Source: Silene conica
Taxonomy: Eukaryota > Streptophyta > Magnoliopsida > Caryophyllales > Caryophyllaceae
Assembly (NCBI GenBank): GCA_029255685.2
Contig: CM055318.2
Coordinates: 1,803,001-1,867,000, forward strand
Direction: 5' to 3'
Length of the DNA: 64,000 bases
Shown: in pieces, positions 1 through 11,460 of the stretch
How positions within the stretch are numbered: the first letter of the stretch is position 1
Layout: each line of letters starts with the position of its first letter
Notes under the pieces: generated by a model
What the model saw: the letters and a program-made list of their open reading frames with translations, nothing else
Told to the model about the DNA's origin: nothing
The model's database searches: none
Made by a program: the position numbers and the translations under genes

Positions 1-773
1 ATACGACAAACTTCAGTAGGTCAGACAATGGTAAATGAGAGGGTTGGATGAATCCGAGCCATTTGAGAACAAGAGTCATTATGGTTGTGAAAGCAAAGTG
101 CAAACCGGTCAACGTTGTAGCTGCATGATGCAAGTAAATGTCTGAGATTTATCTTCTACAGCTCTATAAGGCATTTGACTGAAATTCAGAAAGCAAAATT
201 AACTACGTGGAAATACGAGGCATGTAAAAAAGATCCTACTAACTCCGTGACATATATAATCCGAAAAACCTCATTTCAAACAAGACCATCAGGCAAAATA
301 TCCAATACATAAGGATGAGTTGTTATCGTTTAATCTTTAATCCATAAAGGGAATTGGTACCATGCTATGTTACTCAGACTCGTTTAGAAGTGCCGGACAC
401 GGGTACGTGTCCAAGTGTCGGACTGGGCTATTTTATTGAAAAATATGCATATTTTGGTATAAAATGGGATGTCCAGGTGTCATACCCATGTCCCAGTGTG
501 GAGTCTCGGACACGGGTACGCAAGGAAATTAGAAGAGTCGAAGTAACATAGGTACCATGAACTTTAACGGAGTAAGCAATTAGAAGACGAGTACACTAAA
601 ATTGAAGGTAATGCAAAAAAGTAAGGAGTAATTAGACAGTTACCGAAGCTAAAGCCATATGAGGCCATCAAAGCCTTATTTACAATAATAATCCCCACTG
701 ATGTGACAACATTGAACATCCACGCAGCAGCATCGATGCTTGCTTTCTTCTCTGCCTTGGTAGTTGGAGCCAT
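1..773 (-). pseudogene. UDP-xylose transporter-like gene, 5' exons (array copy A, cut by window)
   Basis: Exon 1 is 644-773, starting at [18 protein letters not shown], and exon 2 runs from 120 leftwards out of the window. The GT donor at 643 and the CAG acceptor at 121-123 join in phase 1. The encoded start ([16 protein letters not shown]) and exon 2 ([10 protein letters not shown]) match the nucleotide-sugar transporter/TPT family of the drug/metabolite transporter superfamily, closest to Golgi UDP-xylose transporters (UXT). An upstream in-frame ATG exists, but family alignment favours the ATG at 773. The remaining exons are seen in the next copy, where the 3' end is missing. Assignment rests on remembered family motifs; the substrate is inferred. 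Confidence 0.8.
365..551. mobile_element. hAT-type MITE in UXT intron 1 (copy A)
   Basis: A 187-bp non-coding element with terminal inverted repeats CTATGTTACTCAGACTC and its near complement at the right end. It is flanked by a perfect 8-bp target-site duplication GTACCATG (357-364 and 552-559), which fits the hAT superfamily. Its inside is rich in GGACACGGGTACG-like motifs. A second, diverged member with its own duplication lies at 62712-62896. The short open frame covering it is a by-product, not a gene. Confidence 0.9.
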
Positions 774-3700
774 GTTTCTTGAACTATTTGCACAAACAAA
801 AATGCTCACCCCTCGGTTATTGTTAAACAATGCGGATCATTTCTTGTATAAGCATCGTCAATTCTATGACAGTTTATCTGCAAATGTAAAAAAAGAATAT
901 CGCCATCACACGAATAAATAGAACTTTTAAGTAACAAAACAAATAGCAATGGATTACTCAAAAACTCAATTAAATGCACTATGTAAGACTACGTTTATAG
1001 GTAGGTCTAACAAGGGCTAGGTCTTGAATAATGACGAAATATAATTAAAATAAAAAAGTTAAGTAAAATATATTATAGGAACTAGTTCCGTTCCAAATGG
1101 TCTGAAATGGACCTGGTGGAACATTGTTTAGGAACTTGTTATTTGCATGTAGTCGTCATACGTAGTTCCAATTTAACCAAAAATAATGTCGGAATTCCTA
1201 GGTCTAACTAGGGTTTGATAAAATAACAAAATCAGGAATTAGGTTTAGTAAGTAGGTTAAGAAGTATATATTGGAGTAGTATTTTAATGCAGGAACTAGG
1301 TCTAGGTAAGGCTGTAGAAACGACTGATAAATATGGTCCAAGGGGAAAAAGTCAATATTCTTGCATCAGAATCGAAGCTATCAACGAGAGCTACCATAGA
1401 CGCTTCAACACTAACCATTACTTTATAACCACGAGCAGTACATTATAGAAGTGTTGAACTATTAGCAGCAAACCAAACTGCTACCGACACTTACTCTAGT
1501 GTCTTCTTCATATTTTGAAAAATGCTCTTTGCTGCATATCAGTCTAATATAACCTCTCGGGTCTTAATAGAACCATGAAATGTTGAGTATACCTTACATG
1601 CTCAAAATCCGAGAATGCATTACTACGACTCATGACCACATACAGTTGTGCAATCACTCTAAAAAATGTTCTCAGAAATTAATCTAAGCACAAGGAGAAT
1701 GAGTCCCCATTGCTTCTCAAGCGACAATTACCTAACCGTCTAATTACTGTGTATTCTGCAGACGAGTTATTGAGGACGCGCAAATGCCCTTCTGCCCTAA
1801 CTCGAAAGGCGCAATAATAACAACTCGCCCCAAAAAACTGAAAGGGAAATGTATATGCCCTGAATAATTGGATTCCGGTCATTCCAAACAACCAAAACAC
1901 AGCAGACATTGCACATTCGAAGCGACTTTCTCTATTTGTGAGTACACAAAGCCAGAAACATTAGAAGAAATAGCCGACACCACCGAGGACACTATACAAT
2001 GTCCACTCTGGCAGCACTAAAGAGAAAATAAATCTAAACTAAGAGGTTAATTCAAGACCCGGATATACAATGCAAACTGATTCAACCGAAAGTTTAGTAT
2101 TTTCAAGAAAAGCCGTCATGTTCTTCTTAGGTTTTTCATGTCTCCTTTTGGATATCGTGTGAAAACACTTTTTAATCTTTAATACTTTGTATGAACTTAA
2201 AACCTCCTACAAAGAGGATGCTTTAAAAACGCCATAAAACATCAAAACTTTAGTTTGCTCTAATGCAACTGAATCCAATAGACTTTCAAGTCTCGACTAC
2301 ATTTCGAACAAAAGTCAGTTTGCACTATCGTAATCAAAAGCGACAACATGGGTAATCTTTTAACTCTGCTGATACTGAACAGGCATTGAGACAGCATTAA
2401 TCAACTAGGTACACTATTACAGTAGCAGTGCTCCGACGTCGATAATAATAAGATTAATAATGCAGTATGCCAGTATTATGATATTATCTTCCACAAAATG
2501 AAGCTGCAATCTGACACAGAACTTCAAACCCTGCACAACCGGCAATCCAGCTAAAATAACGATCATATGCATCATCCATTAATACATTGATAGCATCCCA
2601 TTTTCCTACTAAATTCAAACAATGGCGGAACTAGGGAGGCTAGCAACAAACAAAAAAGTTCAGAACTTTAGTTAAAATTTCCGATTTTTTTCTGGTTTGC
2701 TCCCTAACTACAAATCCTGGTTTCGCCATCGAATACAAACCCTAAAAACCCTACATAAAGACATTGATAGCATCCCATTTTCCTACTAAATTCAAACAGT
2801 GGCGGAACTAGGGAGGCTAGCAACAAACAAAAAAGCTCAGAACTTTAGTTAAAATTTCCGATTTTTTTCTGGTTTGCTCCCTAACTACAAATCCTGGTTT
2901 CGCTATCGAATACAAACCCTAAAAACCCTACATAAACACACTGATCTAAGCAGAATTCAGAGAAATAAAAAATGAGCTCAAACAATCACCATTCTCACTC
3001 CATCAAAGTTCAGAAGACAACAAATTTAGCAACTTACAATGTAATACAAGAACAATAACATAAAATAAATCAATGAATTAATGAAATTATTTCATTAATG
3101 AATATAAACAGTAATGATCATAATTTCATAAAGGCAAATGCAAAAACATTAGATTAAAGAAAGAAGATACCTTTATTAGATCAATGAAGGAGGGAAATTC
3201 AAATATTTATGAAATGGGTAAAATGTATGATGATAAAGTTGTGATCTTTAGATGTGAAAATTAGGTTTTTGAAATTCAATTAAATGATTAAATAATGGAT
3301 TGTTTGATCAATTGAATTATTGATTGAATGATTGATCTTGTAATTTTTCTGGGTTTTACAAAACAAAATTAAATTAATGATTTAGGGGTGTAATTTGGAA
3401 GATTAAAATTAAAATCTCAGAAAAAAAGAGTAAAGGTGCAGAGGAAATGAGAGATCTTTGCTCCCCTTCCTCATCTAGTAATCTAGTATAAATGTCACTT
3501 ATGTTATATTTCACTGTTTTTTCTTTTTTTTTTACGGTGATAATGTCACTCGAAAATTAACTATGTCGCTTATTTTATGTGACTAGAACGAGCGATTTGT
3601 ATACTTTTTTTAATGTGTAAATAAAAAAAAATCAAGTGTGATTGGAAATGGTTATTAAAAATCTATCCATCGAGTCGTTATTGTTTTTTTATATGCATCG

Positions 3701-4441
3701 TCATAGGTAATGAAACTATTTTAATGTTAAATTAATCGGTAATAATTTTGGTAAAATTGATTAGTATCGAAAATTAATCTTATGTAAATCTATTTACGAT
3801 CACTAATTTCATCTTCAACGTGCAATCTTGGTAAGTTTTTAAAAATGATGATGTTGCCAAGAATGATGAACAGGCTATTGCAGGACCTGAGCAAGATAAT
3901 TTTCCGGGCGAGAGCGATATGTTCTTGGGCGTCGCGGTGTTTTTTGGGAAATCTAAAAAAACGCGCATCGGACGACACAAACTTTTGACATGACTAATTT
4001 TACGTAATTTGACTGTAAAAATAATCAAAAGTAGAAGACGATACATTAACAGGTAAAAACAGGGAGATGATAAATACATACTCTGTACGGAGTATATCTT
4101 AACAGGCCTGTAAAACTCACTTTCGTACTTACAAGTTACAGGAAATGTGAGACGGTTTTGCATTAGTCGATCAAAAATACTCTCGTATTCTTCATTATAC
4201 AAGCAGTCGAAATATGACCGTGTAAACAGCCAGGAACCCGAAAATAACCGAGACATTTCAAATGAAGACCTTCTGTTACCTATGGAATTTTAAAGCTTCT
4301 AAGATCCTGGTTACACGAGATTCCTACTTACGACAACGAACGAGAAAAACTATTTGCAGGCTTCTGGTGAAAAATAATATCCTGACCTAGTAATTTAAGA
4401 AAATAGCGTAGCAGTATGAAGTAGGAAGCATTCCTCGAGAA
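774..4441. other. Spacer between UXT start and MOG1 3' end (copy A)
   Basis: No convincing protein-coding gene is seen here. The minus strand has a good splice donor (AAAG|GTATCT near 3171) after a pyrimidine-rich stretch ending about 3475, so 3171-3475 may be a non-coding leader exon of UXT with a long leader intron; the UXT promoter would then lie near 3480-3780. A duplicated MITE-like block is at 2584-2940. A plus-strand 51-codon stretch at 3835-3990 (contains DEQAIAGPEQDNFPGESD) looks compositionally coding but is not recognised. Copies lie at 22270-25937 and from 43766 on. Confidence 0.6.
2584..2940. repeat. 177-bp direct duplication of a MITE-like block (copy A)
   Basis: The 177-bp segment beginning ACATTGATAGCATCCC at 2584 repeats at 2761 with few changes (for example AATGG versus AGTGG, GTTCAG versus GCTCAG). 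Each repeat contains a block with loose inverted ends: TGGCGGAACTAGG on the left and the complement of TGGCGAAACCAGG on the right. This suggests an old MITE duplicated with its flanks. Confidence 0.8.
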
Positions 4442-7400
4442 TCAAGCCTGAAAAAGACCCCAATCGTTTACTTTGAAGCTGGTAGCAGAAACCTTGAAAA
4501 CCTCAGCCATCGACGTACGTCCTGACTGTTCAGCAGGCCTTACCACTCCAGCTCCGACTGTGCCCGCGCTTTCACTCAGTGGACTGCAATCAAAAGATTT
4601 TCAACAGTTAAAAACTGCCTTTTAACACACTAACACCCACCCGTAATGCATTGAAGAGGTTTTATATGTGATTATTTAGGCTTACTTTATAACAACAGGT
4701 TCATACGCAGTGATCAGGACATCGGTACCAGCTTCCTTAAGACGGAAATTTGCCAGATAAACCTGCATAGTTCACAGAGAAGAGAGGCTTGCGGTTAAGA
4801 GTTACTCTATGTCACTTAGGTGGGCAAACTTGATCAATTTCGACCATTTATTTCTCCAAATATATGTAATTTAAAATGTAAAATCTGCCATGTTTGACTT
4901 ATCAAAATACGAGTAGTTATCTTCATACGGTATCTGAATTCTGTTTTGGGCTAGGGTTTCTGTCTGGGCCTTATTGGGTCAAATCTGTATTGTATTAGGT
5001 TAAGAGTATTATATAAACTCTTAACCTCTACCCTAGCAGTTATCATATTCTATATCGTTCTGGATCTGTAATCTGAAAACTCCTCACATTAATAAAACTC
5101 TCTCCCTTCTGCCCTGTGGACGTAGCTAACACACCGTTAGTGAACCACGTAAATCATGCAATACGATTACTGAAAAAAGGTTGTATCCAGTATATATATA
5201 TCGAGAGAATATCATGCAATGTTTGAAATCGTTTTACTATCAGAGTCAAATTGAAATAAACGGAAAGAAGAGAGTATTATGTCGTAATTGACAGCCTGAA
5301 AAATGAACATTAGCAATTTATAGACCACTTACCCTCACGATATTCTGCGCTTCTCTCCCTTGCCTCCCCTTGGAGATAGCCTGGATAACAATGACAACAC
5401 ACAGCTTGATGAGCTCATTTTTTTGGTCTAGTAAACATAGGAAACAGTGTGGATTTGAACAGGCAAGTTCTACAAAACAACGGGCAGAACTGAAACCCGG
5501 CAACTATATATGTAATTTGTTAACCAAGTGGTGTTAGTCCAGTGGTAACTGAGTTAAACCTTAAAGCTTACAGAAATGCAGGAGTTGAGAGGTCTCAGGT
5601 TCAATTACCAGCTGGGGCGATGACTACTTGGCCACTGCAGCCCCAAAGGGGTGGCTTACATTGTCCATGTGGTGGTGCGGGAATGCATGGGCCGGGGGAT
5701 TAAACCCCTCGTCATCAAAAAAAAAAAAAACGTGATTCGCAGCAAACAAGTAAACTACATGAGAATTAATAGTCTCAATCTACCAACTTTTCAGAAGGTA
5801 TTTGAGACCTTTCTCCGGTGGAGGCCTTCAAGACGAAGTGAAAATGAGATCAGCATACCATTTGGCCAACAGCGGTGGTTACAACAGCTGGAGTGTTTCG
5901 GTAGCTCAGTGCGGGAGCTTCTATGACTCCTGACTGTTCAATTACCTGCAAAAGTGCAAATGAAACATTATCAATATGTTCAAAACATCCTTCTAAAATG
6001 TTCCATCAAATTTCGCAGCAAACACCCAGATGATGCTTCCATGGTTTCATGACAGACAAATATATCACATAAAAGATAGAAGGCAGGAAACGAATGCTAC
6101 CACACTGCCAATTTAGAGTAGCATTCTACCACATCGATAAACCATATTAAGCATACTCGAATCTAATCCATCTACTCTTAAACTAATCTGCATTATTATA
6201 ATGCATTTGTATATACCATCAGCTTACTGAGTTAAATCAATGCAAATCAGAGAGCGCTATAGGCAAACTGCGGAAAGAAAACATTCTGTTGAAAGACCAA
6301 CCAGAACTCAGAACACCATACCAGTCCGATAGGCAGGAAGGGAGATAGATACTTTATGGTCAATTTGTAATAACCTCTTCCCCAAATCCCAATCCTCCCC
6401 TGAGAAGAGGTCAATCATCTACTGCCACAGTGGTTTCAAGTCCTCAACACCGTAGACCCAACTAGGTGTGAACTTAAACCTCGAGCCTGTATCTATAGCC
6501 TGATCCCCGAGCCCTTCAGAGCAAGTGCACGTTTTTCATCGAATCTAGTTCTTCGTTGGAACTTCATATTTAGTCTCTCCAATGCATTTTTTATTTATTC
6601 GTAAATCAAACACAGTAGCAGAACCAAACTACGAGATTTTGGGGTTGCAAAAGTCAGTTTCGAGGTTGTCTGCAAAGGTAAGTGCCAGCCTCAATGCAAG
6701 AGAAAATATAATAAATATTGTGATTCTCAAAGTTACATATGCAACTAACCCCTTAACACCGCCAGGGCCACCAATTAGTGATCACCCTCAACCTCGACAA
6801 CTCCTATACCACGACTTGCAACATAATTTGACTATAAAACTCGACGGGTAAACAATCAATCAGTCAATTACAGAGATGCATACTACAAAATTCAGCCAAA
6901 GGAAAGAAACAAAGCCAAACATACCATGCCACCTTCGGCATCCTGTTCCGTAGCAAGATCTTGAAGGAACCATGCAGCACTATTTTCATCAGTAACCTCA
7001 TGTTTCAAGTCCAGCAATTCAACTATGATACTCTCATCTCTATCAGGGTCAGAAAAGGCTTCCTAGAACCACACAAAACATTCAAAAATTCAACCTTTAA
7101 CATACTTAACAACATTTAAGATGATGCTAAAATGATGTTGAAATATTTACATAAACAATGAAACACATTTTTGCAGAAGTATAATTTCTACAAAAGAATT
7201 TTTAATAAAAACATAAATGAATGGCAAAGCGTCTTCAACTTGTAACGGATAATGCAATGGACAAGCACAAGCATGATGGAAGTATCTTAGAGAACGCTAA
7301 AAGTCGGAAATTGCGATAATTACCTCCCTGTTCGGGTTCTTAATACGCCCTTATTAAGGGCACGCGTTAGAAAAACCGTTAAAACGAAAAGTAGAACAGA

Positions 7401-7675
7401 ATGAAACCCATGATTGAAAAGAATAACACGAATTCAAAGAACAAACCTGGTGATCAGGGACTTGCCTAACATTGCTCAAATCCTACACAATTAAACACCA
7501 AAAAAGATAAGATTTTGATCACTACCCACAAAATTCAAACATTCAGACTACCAGATTAAGTAAAAACATTACAAAATTCACTAGAATTAAGTCAAATAAC
7601 CTGGAATCTATCAGGGAAAGTCATTGAAATTGCACCACCAAACAAAGAATGCACAGAAAATGCATCTTGTGCCAT
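4442..7675 (-). CDS. MOG1: MOG1-like Ran-binding protein (array copy A)
   Basis: Seven coding exons on the minus strand: 7601-7675, 7447-7482, 6925-7062, 5859-5945, 5333-5380, 4686-4762 and 4442-4583, all with GT-AG introns and total 603 nt (200 aa plus TGA). The protein begins MAQDAFSVHSLFGGAISM and continues FPDRFQDLSNVRQVPDHQ, the diagnostic MOG1 start; later motifs are ELLDLKHEVTDENSAAWFLQ, SKGRQGREAQNIVR and a C-terminus FKVNDWGLFQA. Length fits plant MOG1 (about 200 aa, PsbP-like fold). MOG1 binds the GTPase Ran and promotes nucleotide release, acting in nuclear transport; that role is family knowledge. Introns carry a partial solo LTR (4930-5160) and a SINE (5524-5730). No disabling change seen. 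A spliced non-coding leader lies upstream. Confidence 0.92.
4930..5160. mobile_element. Solo LTR, internally deleted (copy A)
   Basis: This MOG1 intron segment matches the complete solo LTR at 47921-48208 of the diverged paralogue. Both are preceded and followed by ATACG, the 5-bp duplication expected of LTR retrotransposons. It contains a leader-like region with ATTAATAAAACTCTCTCCC. Compared with the paralogue, roughly 55 bp near the right end (after CCACGTAAATC) are missing, so the LTR end is lost here although the flanking ATACG remains at 5161-5165. Confidence 0.75.
5524..5730 (+). mobile_element. tRNA-derived SINE in MOG1 intron (copy A)
   Basis: About 207 bp beginning GTGGTGTTAGTCCAGTGG, a polymerase III A-box-like sequence, with a B-box-like AGGTTCAATTACC about 60 bp on, and ending in CATC followed by a run of 14 A. 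This is the layout of plant tRNA-derived SINEs. The orthologous intron of the diverged MOG1 at 48546-48590 lacks it completely. It is a retroposon and not a functional tRNA gene. Confidence 0.85.
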
Positions 7676-7905
7676 TTTCAGCAACCCAGAATTCTTAGTA
7701 ACTGCAGCAACAACAAAAACAATTTGTGCTATTTAATTAAGCTGAAAGAATGAAGTTAATAGGAGTTGAAGAATGTTGTTGATAATGGAGTTTGCAGACT
7801 GACCTGGGGAAATGAAGGATTATGAAGTTGGTTGCAGAGTTCCAGAAAGTGCGGAAAAATGGAGGACGATGAAGTGGTTTATATATGCGTGCTTCGATTA
7901 TAGCT
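7676..7905 (-). promoter_or_regulatory. Spliced 5' leader of MOG1 (copy A)
   Basis: Upstream of the MOG1 ATG, an acceptor CTGCAG lies at 7702-7707 and a strong donor CAG|GTCAGT at 7804/7803, which gives a leader intron of about 100 bp and a non-coding first exon starting somewhere above 7804. The same signals are kept in the diverged paralogue near 50900. The transcription start is not determinable by eye. Confidence 0.55.
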
Positions 7906-8639
7906 TCATTATGACGCCCCTAATATCCTTTGTGCTTCGTAATGACGCCAGTTCTTTCTTCTTTTTTCATTATACCCAGGTTTTTTGGGTGGCAATCGGG
8001 TCAATCAGTTGCATCAGGTTAAATGTTGAGAGGTCGTGACTCGTCGTGACCCATAACTTTATACGACTAGATTATAACCCATAAAATTTACGTGTCTAAT
8101 ATAAAATCTCACAAATATATCATTGTATACCAACAATATACCAACCACGGCAATGTGTATACGTATAACATACTAAATTCAAATGTACTTTACATACGTA
8201 CGTAATTCAGTATAATTTTTGAAAATAAAAAACAATAGACGATTTTATGTGAATTTTTTAAATGTTGAATAATAGAAATATTTGATTATTTTTTTACCTT
8301 TTATTATATATATTATATTATATTTTTTATCATGAAAATCTTTTTTCCCAACTTCTGATTTTAACCCAATTACCTAGCAAAATATTTTGCAATTGAATTT
8401 TTTTTAAAAAAATTGTGTAAAAAAGTTGAAAATCTATACTTTATATATCACTAATAAATTGTTTGATTTTCGTAAAATATTTTATTTTTTCTTATCGAAC
8501 TTATGCTATTTTTTATTAAATTTTTTAAACATTCAATTTGTATTTTTCATAAAATATAACCATCTTTACTTTTTTGATATCATAAATTGAATTTCTCGTG
8601 AGATTTTGATGAAGGGGTTTAATTTCACTTGATGCAAGT

Positions 8640-10440
8640 TATTGGGCCTAATCTCTCAAATGGAAAGTTGTGGGGGTCCGATTAGGTTTTGTAGACGACA
8701 TTTTAGTAAACGTAGACGGCGTTTTTCATAAAAAAGACGAAAATACCCTTGACCACTTTCTCTCACTAGAAAAATTCTCTGGGATTCTTGAGAAAACCCT
8801 ATTAATTCATCTAAAACCCAAAAAAATTAAAAACACGAAAATCATCTAAAATTCATGACGGAATCTCATTCAACCAATTCTTCGGTTAGTTATCAAATTC
8901 TTAACATTTTATTAATTATGTTACGTTTAATTTATAGTTTCGTGTTAGATTAATGATAGAAATCGATTTTTTCAATTAGTTGCAAATATAGCATTAACGG
9001 TTTCATGGAGCAGACATTGAATGTTATTGTCCATTTCATGGTCGGACATTGACATCAATGTCTGGCCATGGAGTGAACAATGACATTCAATGTTTGTCCA
9101 TGGATAGACATTGAATGTCATTATTCACTCCATGGTCGGACATTGAATGTCAATGTCCCGCCCATGGACAGTTTTTTTTTTAGTTTTCGATTATTAGTCC
9201 CATGTCAATGCTTGCAAGCATATCATTATTCAATGTATATCCATAGACAGACATTGAATCTCATTGTCCAGTCCATGGTCGGACATTGACATTCAATGTC
9301 TGCCCATGGAATGAACAATGACATTCATTGTGACAATCTTGTCCAATCTATGACCGGACATTGACATTCAATCGTTCCAAAAGACAATCGATTTTGCCCA
9401 ACCAAATGCTTCATCGCGATTAATCAACCAAATTCCTCGAACGAATCCTATTAATTGAAGATTTATTATTTGTTAGCATATATATTTTAAATTAAGCAAC
9501 ATAAATTAACTTAAACGGAAAATAAAGTACCTAAATTACGTTAAAATGGGGAATACTAATCGAAAATTACAAAAAAAAAAAAAAATTGTCCATGGGCCGG
9601 ACATTGAATGTCAATGTCCGGCCATGGAATGAACAATGAGATTGAATGTCTGACCATGGATAGACATTGAATGTCATTGTTCATTCCATGGCCGGACATT
9701 CAATCTCGTTGTTCATTCCATGGCCGGACATTGAATGTCAATGTCCGGCCATGGAATTAACAATGAGATTGAATGTCTGACCATGGATAGACCACTACAA
9801 GAATAAACAAAACAGGCGACGGACTAATGGCGACTGAAGGATGTAGTCGCCAATTTGGCGACTGAAGCTGAAAATTGGCGACTGAAAATATAGCATTCAA
9901 TAGAAAATTGTCGACATTGAATGTCATTGTTCATTCCATAGCCGGACATTCAATCTCATTGTTCATTCCGGTCGGACATTGAATGTCAATGTCCGGCTAT
10001 ATAATGAACAATGAGATTCAATGTCTGACCATGGATAGACATTGAATATCATTGTTCAGTCCATGGCCGGACATTGACATTCAGTGTCTGGCCATGGAAT
10101 GAACAATAACATTCAATGTCCGTTCCATGGACAGACCGTGAATGCTATGTTTGCAACACATTGAAAAAATCGATTTTTATCATTAGTCTAACACGAAACT
10201 AAAAATTAAACATAACATATAATTAATTGTTCATTCCATGATTTTGGTGTTTTTAATTTTTTCGGGTTTTAGATGAATTAATCGGGTTTTCGCATGAATT
10301 TCAGAAAATTTTTCTAGTGAGAGAAAGTGATCAAGGGCACTTTCGTCTTTTTTATGAAAAACACCGTCTGCGTTTACTAAAATGTCGTCTACAAAAACCA
10401 ACCCCCTTTCACAATTGCACAAAATTATGGGGCTCAATTA
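8640..10440. mobile_element. Foldback element with long inverted ends and palindromic core (copy A)
   Basis: The left arm (about 8640-9050) and the complement of the right arm (about 10090-10440) align over roughly 350-400 bp, sharing for example TGTAGACGACATTTTAGTAAA, ACTTTCTCTCACTAGAAAAA and TTCGTGTTAGA. The core is made of near-palindromes around GGACATTGAATGTCAATGTCC joined by CCATGG and GAATGAACAATGAGATTGAA. No transposase frame is present. Long arms with a repetitive core fit a non-autonomous foldback or Mutator-like element. Exact ends and target-site duplication are not clear. The diverged paralogue has no such sequence at the matching place (about 51100). Confidence 0.8.
9793..9912 (+). 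mobile_element. CACTA-type terminal fragment nested in the foldback core (copy A)
   Basis: The block begins CACTACAAGAA, the classic CACTA transposon terminus, and contains several GGCGAC or GTCGCC subterminal motifs. It interrupts the palindromic repeat between ATAGAC and GACATTGAATG, so GAC is present on both sides, as a 3-bp duplication would give. The opposite CACTA terminus is absent, so it is a one-ended remnant. Confidence 0.7.
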
Positions 10441-11460
10441 CTACTTCTCCGCTTTCAGATGAGTTGGATTTTGGATCACTTGATGTGCCGGGTTAGATAG
10501 TTGTGGCACTCGAGTGTGGTTATTGGCTTTTTTAAATGTGTTACTTCAATTTTTTTTATCAATAATTCTGTTGTTTTTTCACTGTTGCTTGATTCAGTTA
10601 CATTGTTGAAACAGATCATTGATCTTATTGGTCAATATAAAGTTAGACGGATCATCGATCTTTTTGATCAATATAAAGTTAGGTTTAAATCGGGTCGGGT
10701 TCTGATAATTGATTATCCGGTTATTGTACTATTGAATCGAATGTGTCTTCCATTTGAAAATTGTGCATGCTTCGATTGCTCAGCTCGTCGAAACCGAACA
10801 TGTCGTTGATGAGAAAAAACAGTTTGCCTTCTTCTCGCAACATGATAGAAGAACATCGAACCACTGATTCAGAGTGCTAAGAACCGCAGTGACAGGAACA
10901 AAGCCCCCCGACAACTATGTGTGATCGTACTCAGCGTAGATTCGATGGTGTTTATAGTAATTCAGATAGTGATGGTATGATGTAGAATTTTAAATTATAT
11001 ATAACCGATTTGGTAAACGGTCCGAATTTCCCCATGTCCAGCACGAAATTTCATATGTACGCTACAATTATTTTTTAATAACATATCTAGTATTTTTCAT
11101 AATCAAGCAAAACGGAATAATCGGGAATTTCTAAAAACGAACGAAAAAACATTTAAGTAAATTTGAAAGTCATCAAGGAGAATACAAAATTATGTACATT
11201 ATCTCTTTAATGACGTGGTTCCAAATTGCGCCACATAAAAAGTTGATGTTTATATATCTTTATAATGAGCTACGCTACCATCGTATTTCCAACAACAAGG
11301 AGTTATTGGTGGCATAGGTGACAAGGGACGTACCCGAATCCTTTCTAACTACTTTGACCTGATCGAGCTAATTTTTTGGTTAAGCATAACTAAGACGACT
11401 AAAAGAAGATCAAAAACTAGTTACTAACCTCACCTACGAGGCTACGATGATCTTAAAATA

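Noticed and set aside
3780..4256. 158-codon minus-strand frame as a gene
   Set aside because: No recognisable domain, low-complexity composition in parts, and no splice or homology support. It overlaps an equally uncertain plus-strand frame.
5524..5620. Possible functional tRNA gene with A and B box
   Set aside because: It continues past a tRNA length, has no cloverleaf acceptor pairing that I can see, and ends in a long A run, so it is a tRNA-derived SINE.
9080..9289. 69-codon frame in the palindromic repeats
   Set aside because: Produced by repeated GACATTGAATGTC units; translation is repetitive and has no gene context.
9585..10130. CRISPR-like array of palindromic repeats
   Set aside because: Repeats alternate in orientation, there are no unique spacers of constant length, no cas genes, and the setting is plant nuclear DNA.
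10501..10809. 102-codon frame MWHSSVV...
   Set aside because: The homologous stretch of the diverged paralogue (about 51170-51345) does not keep the frame, so it is not under coding constraint.
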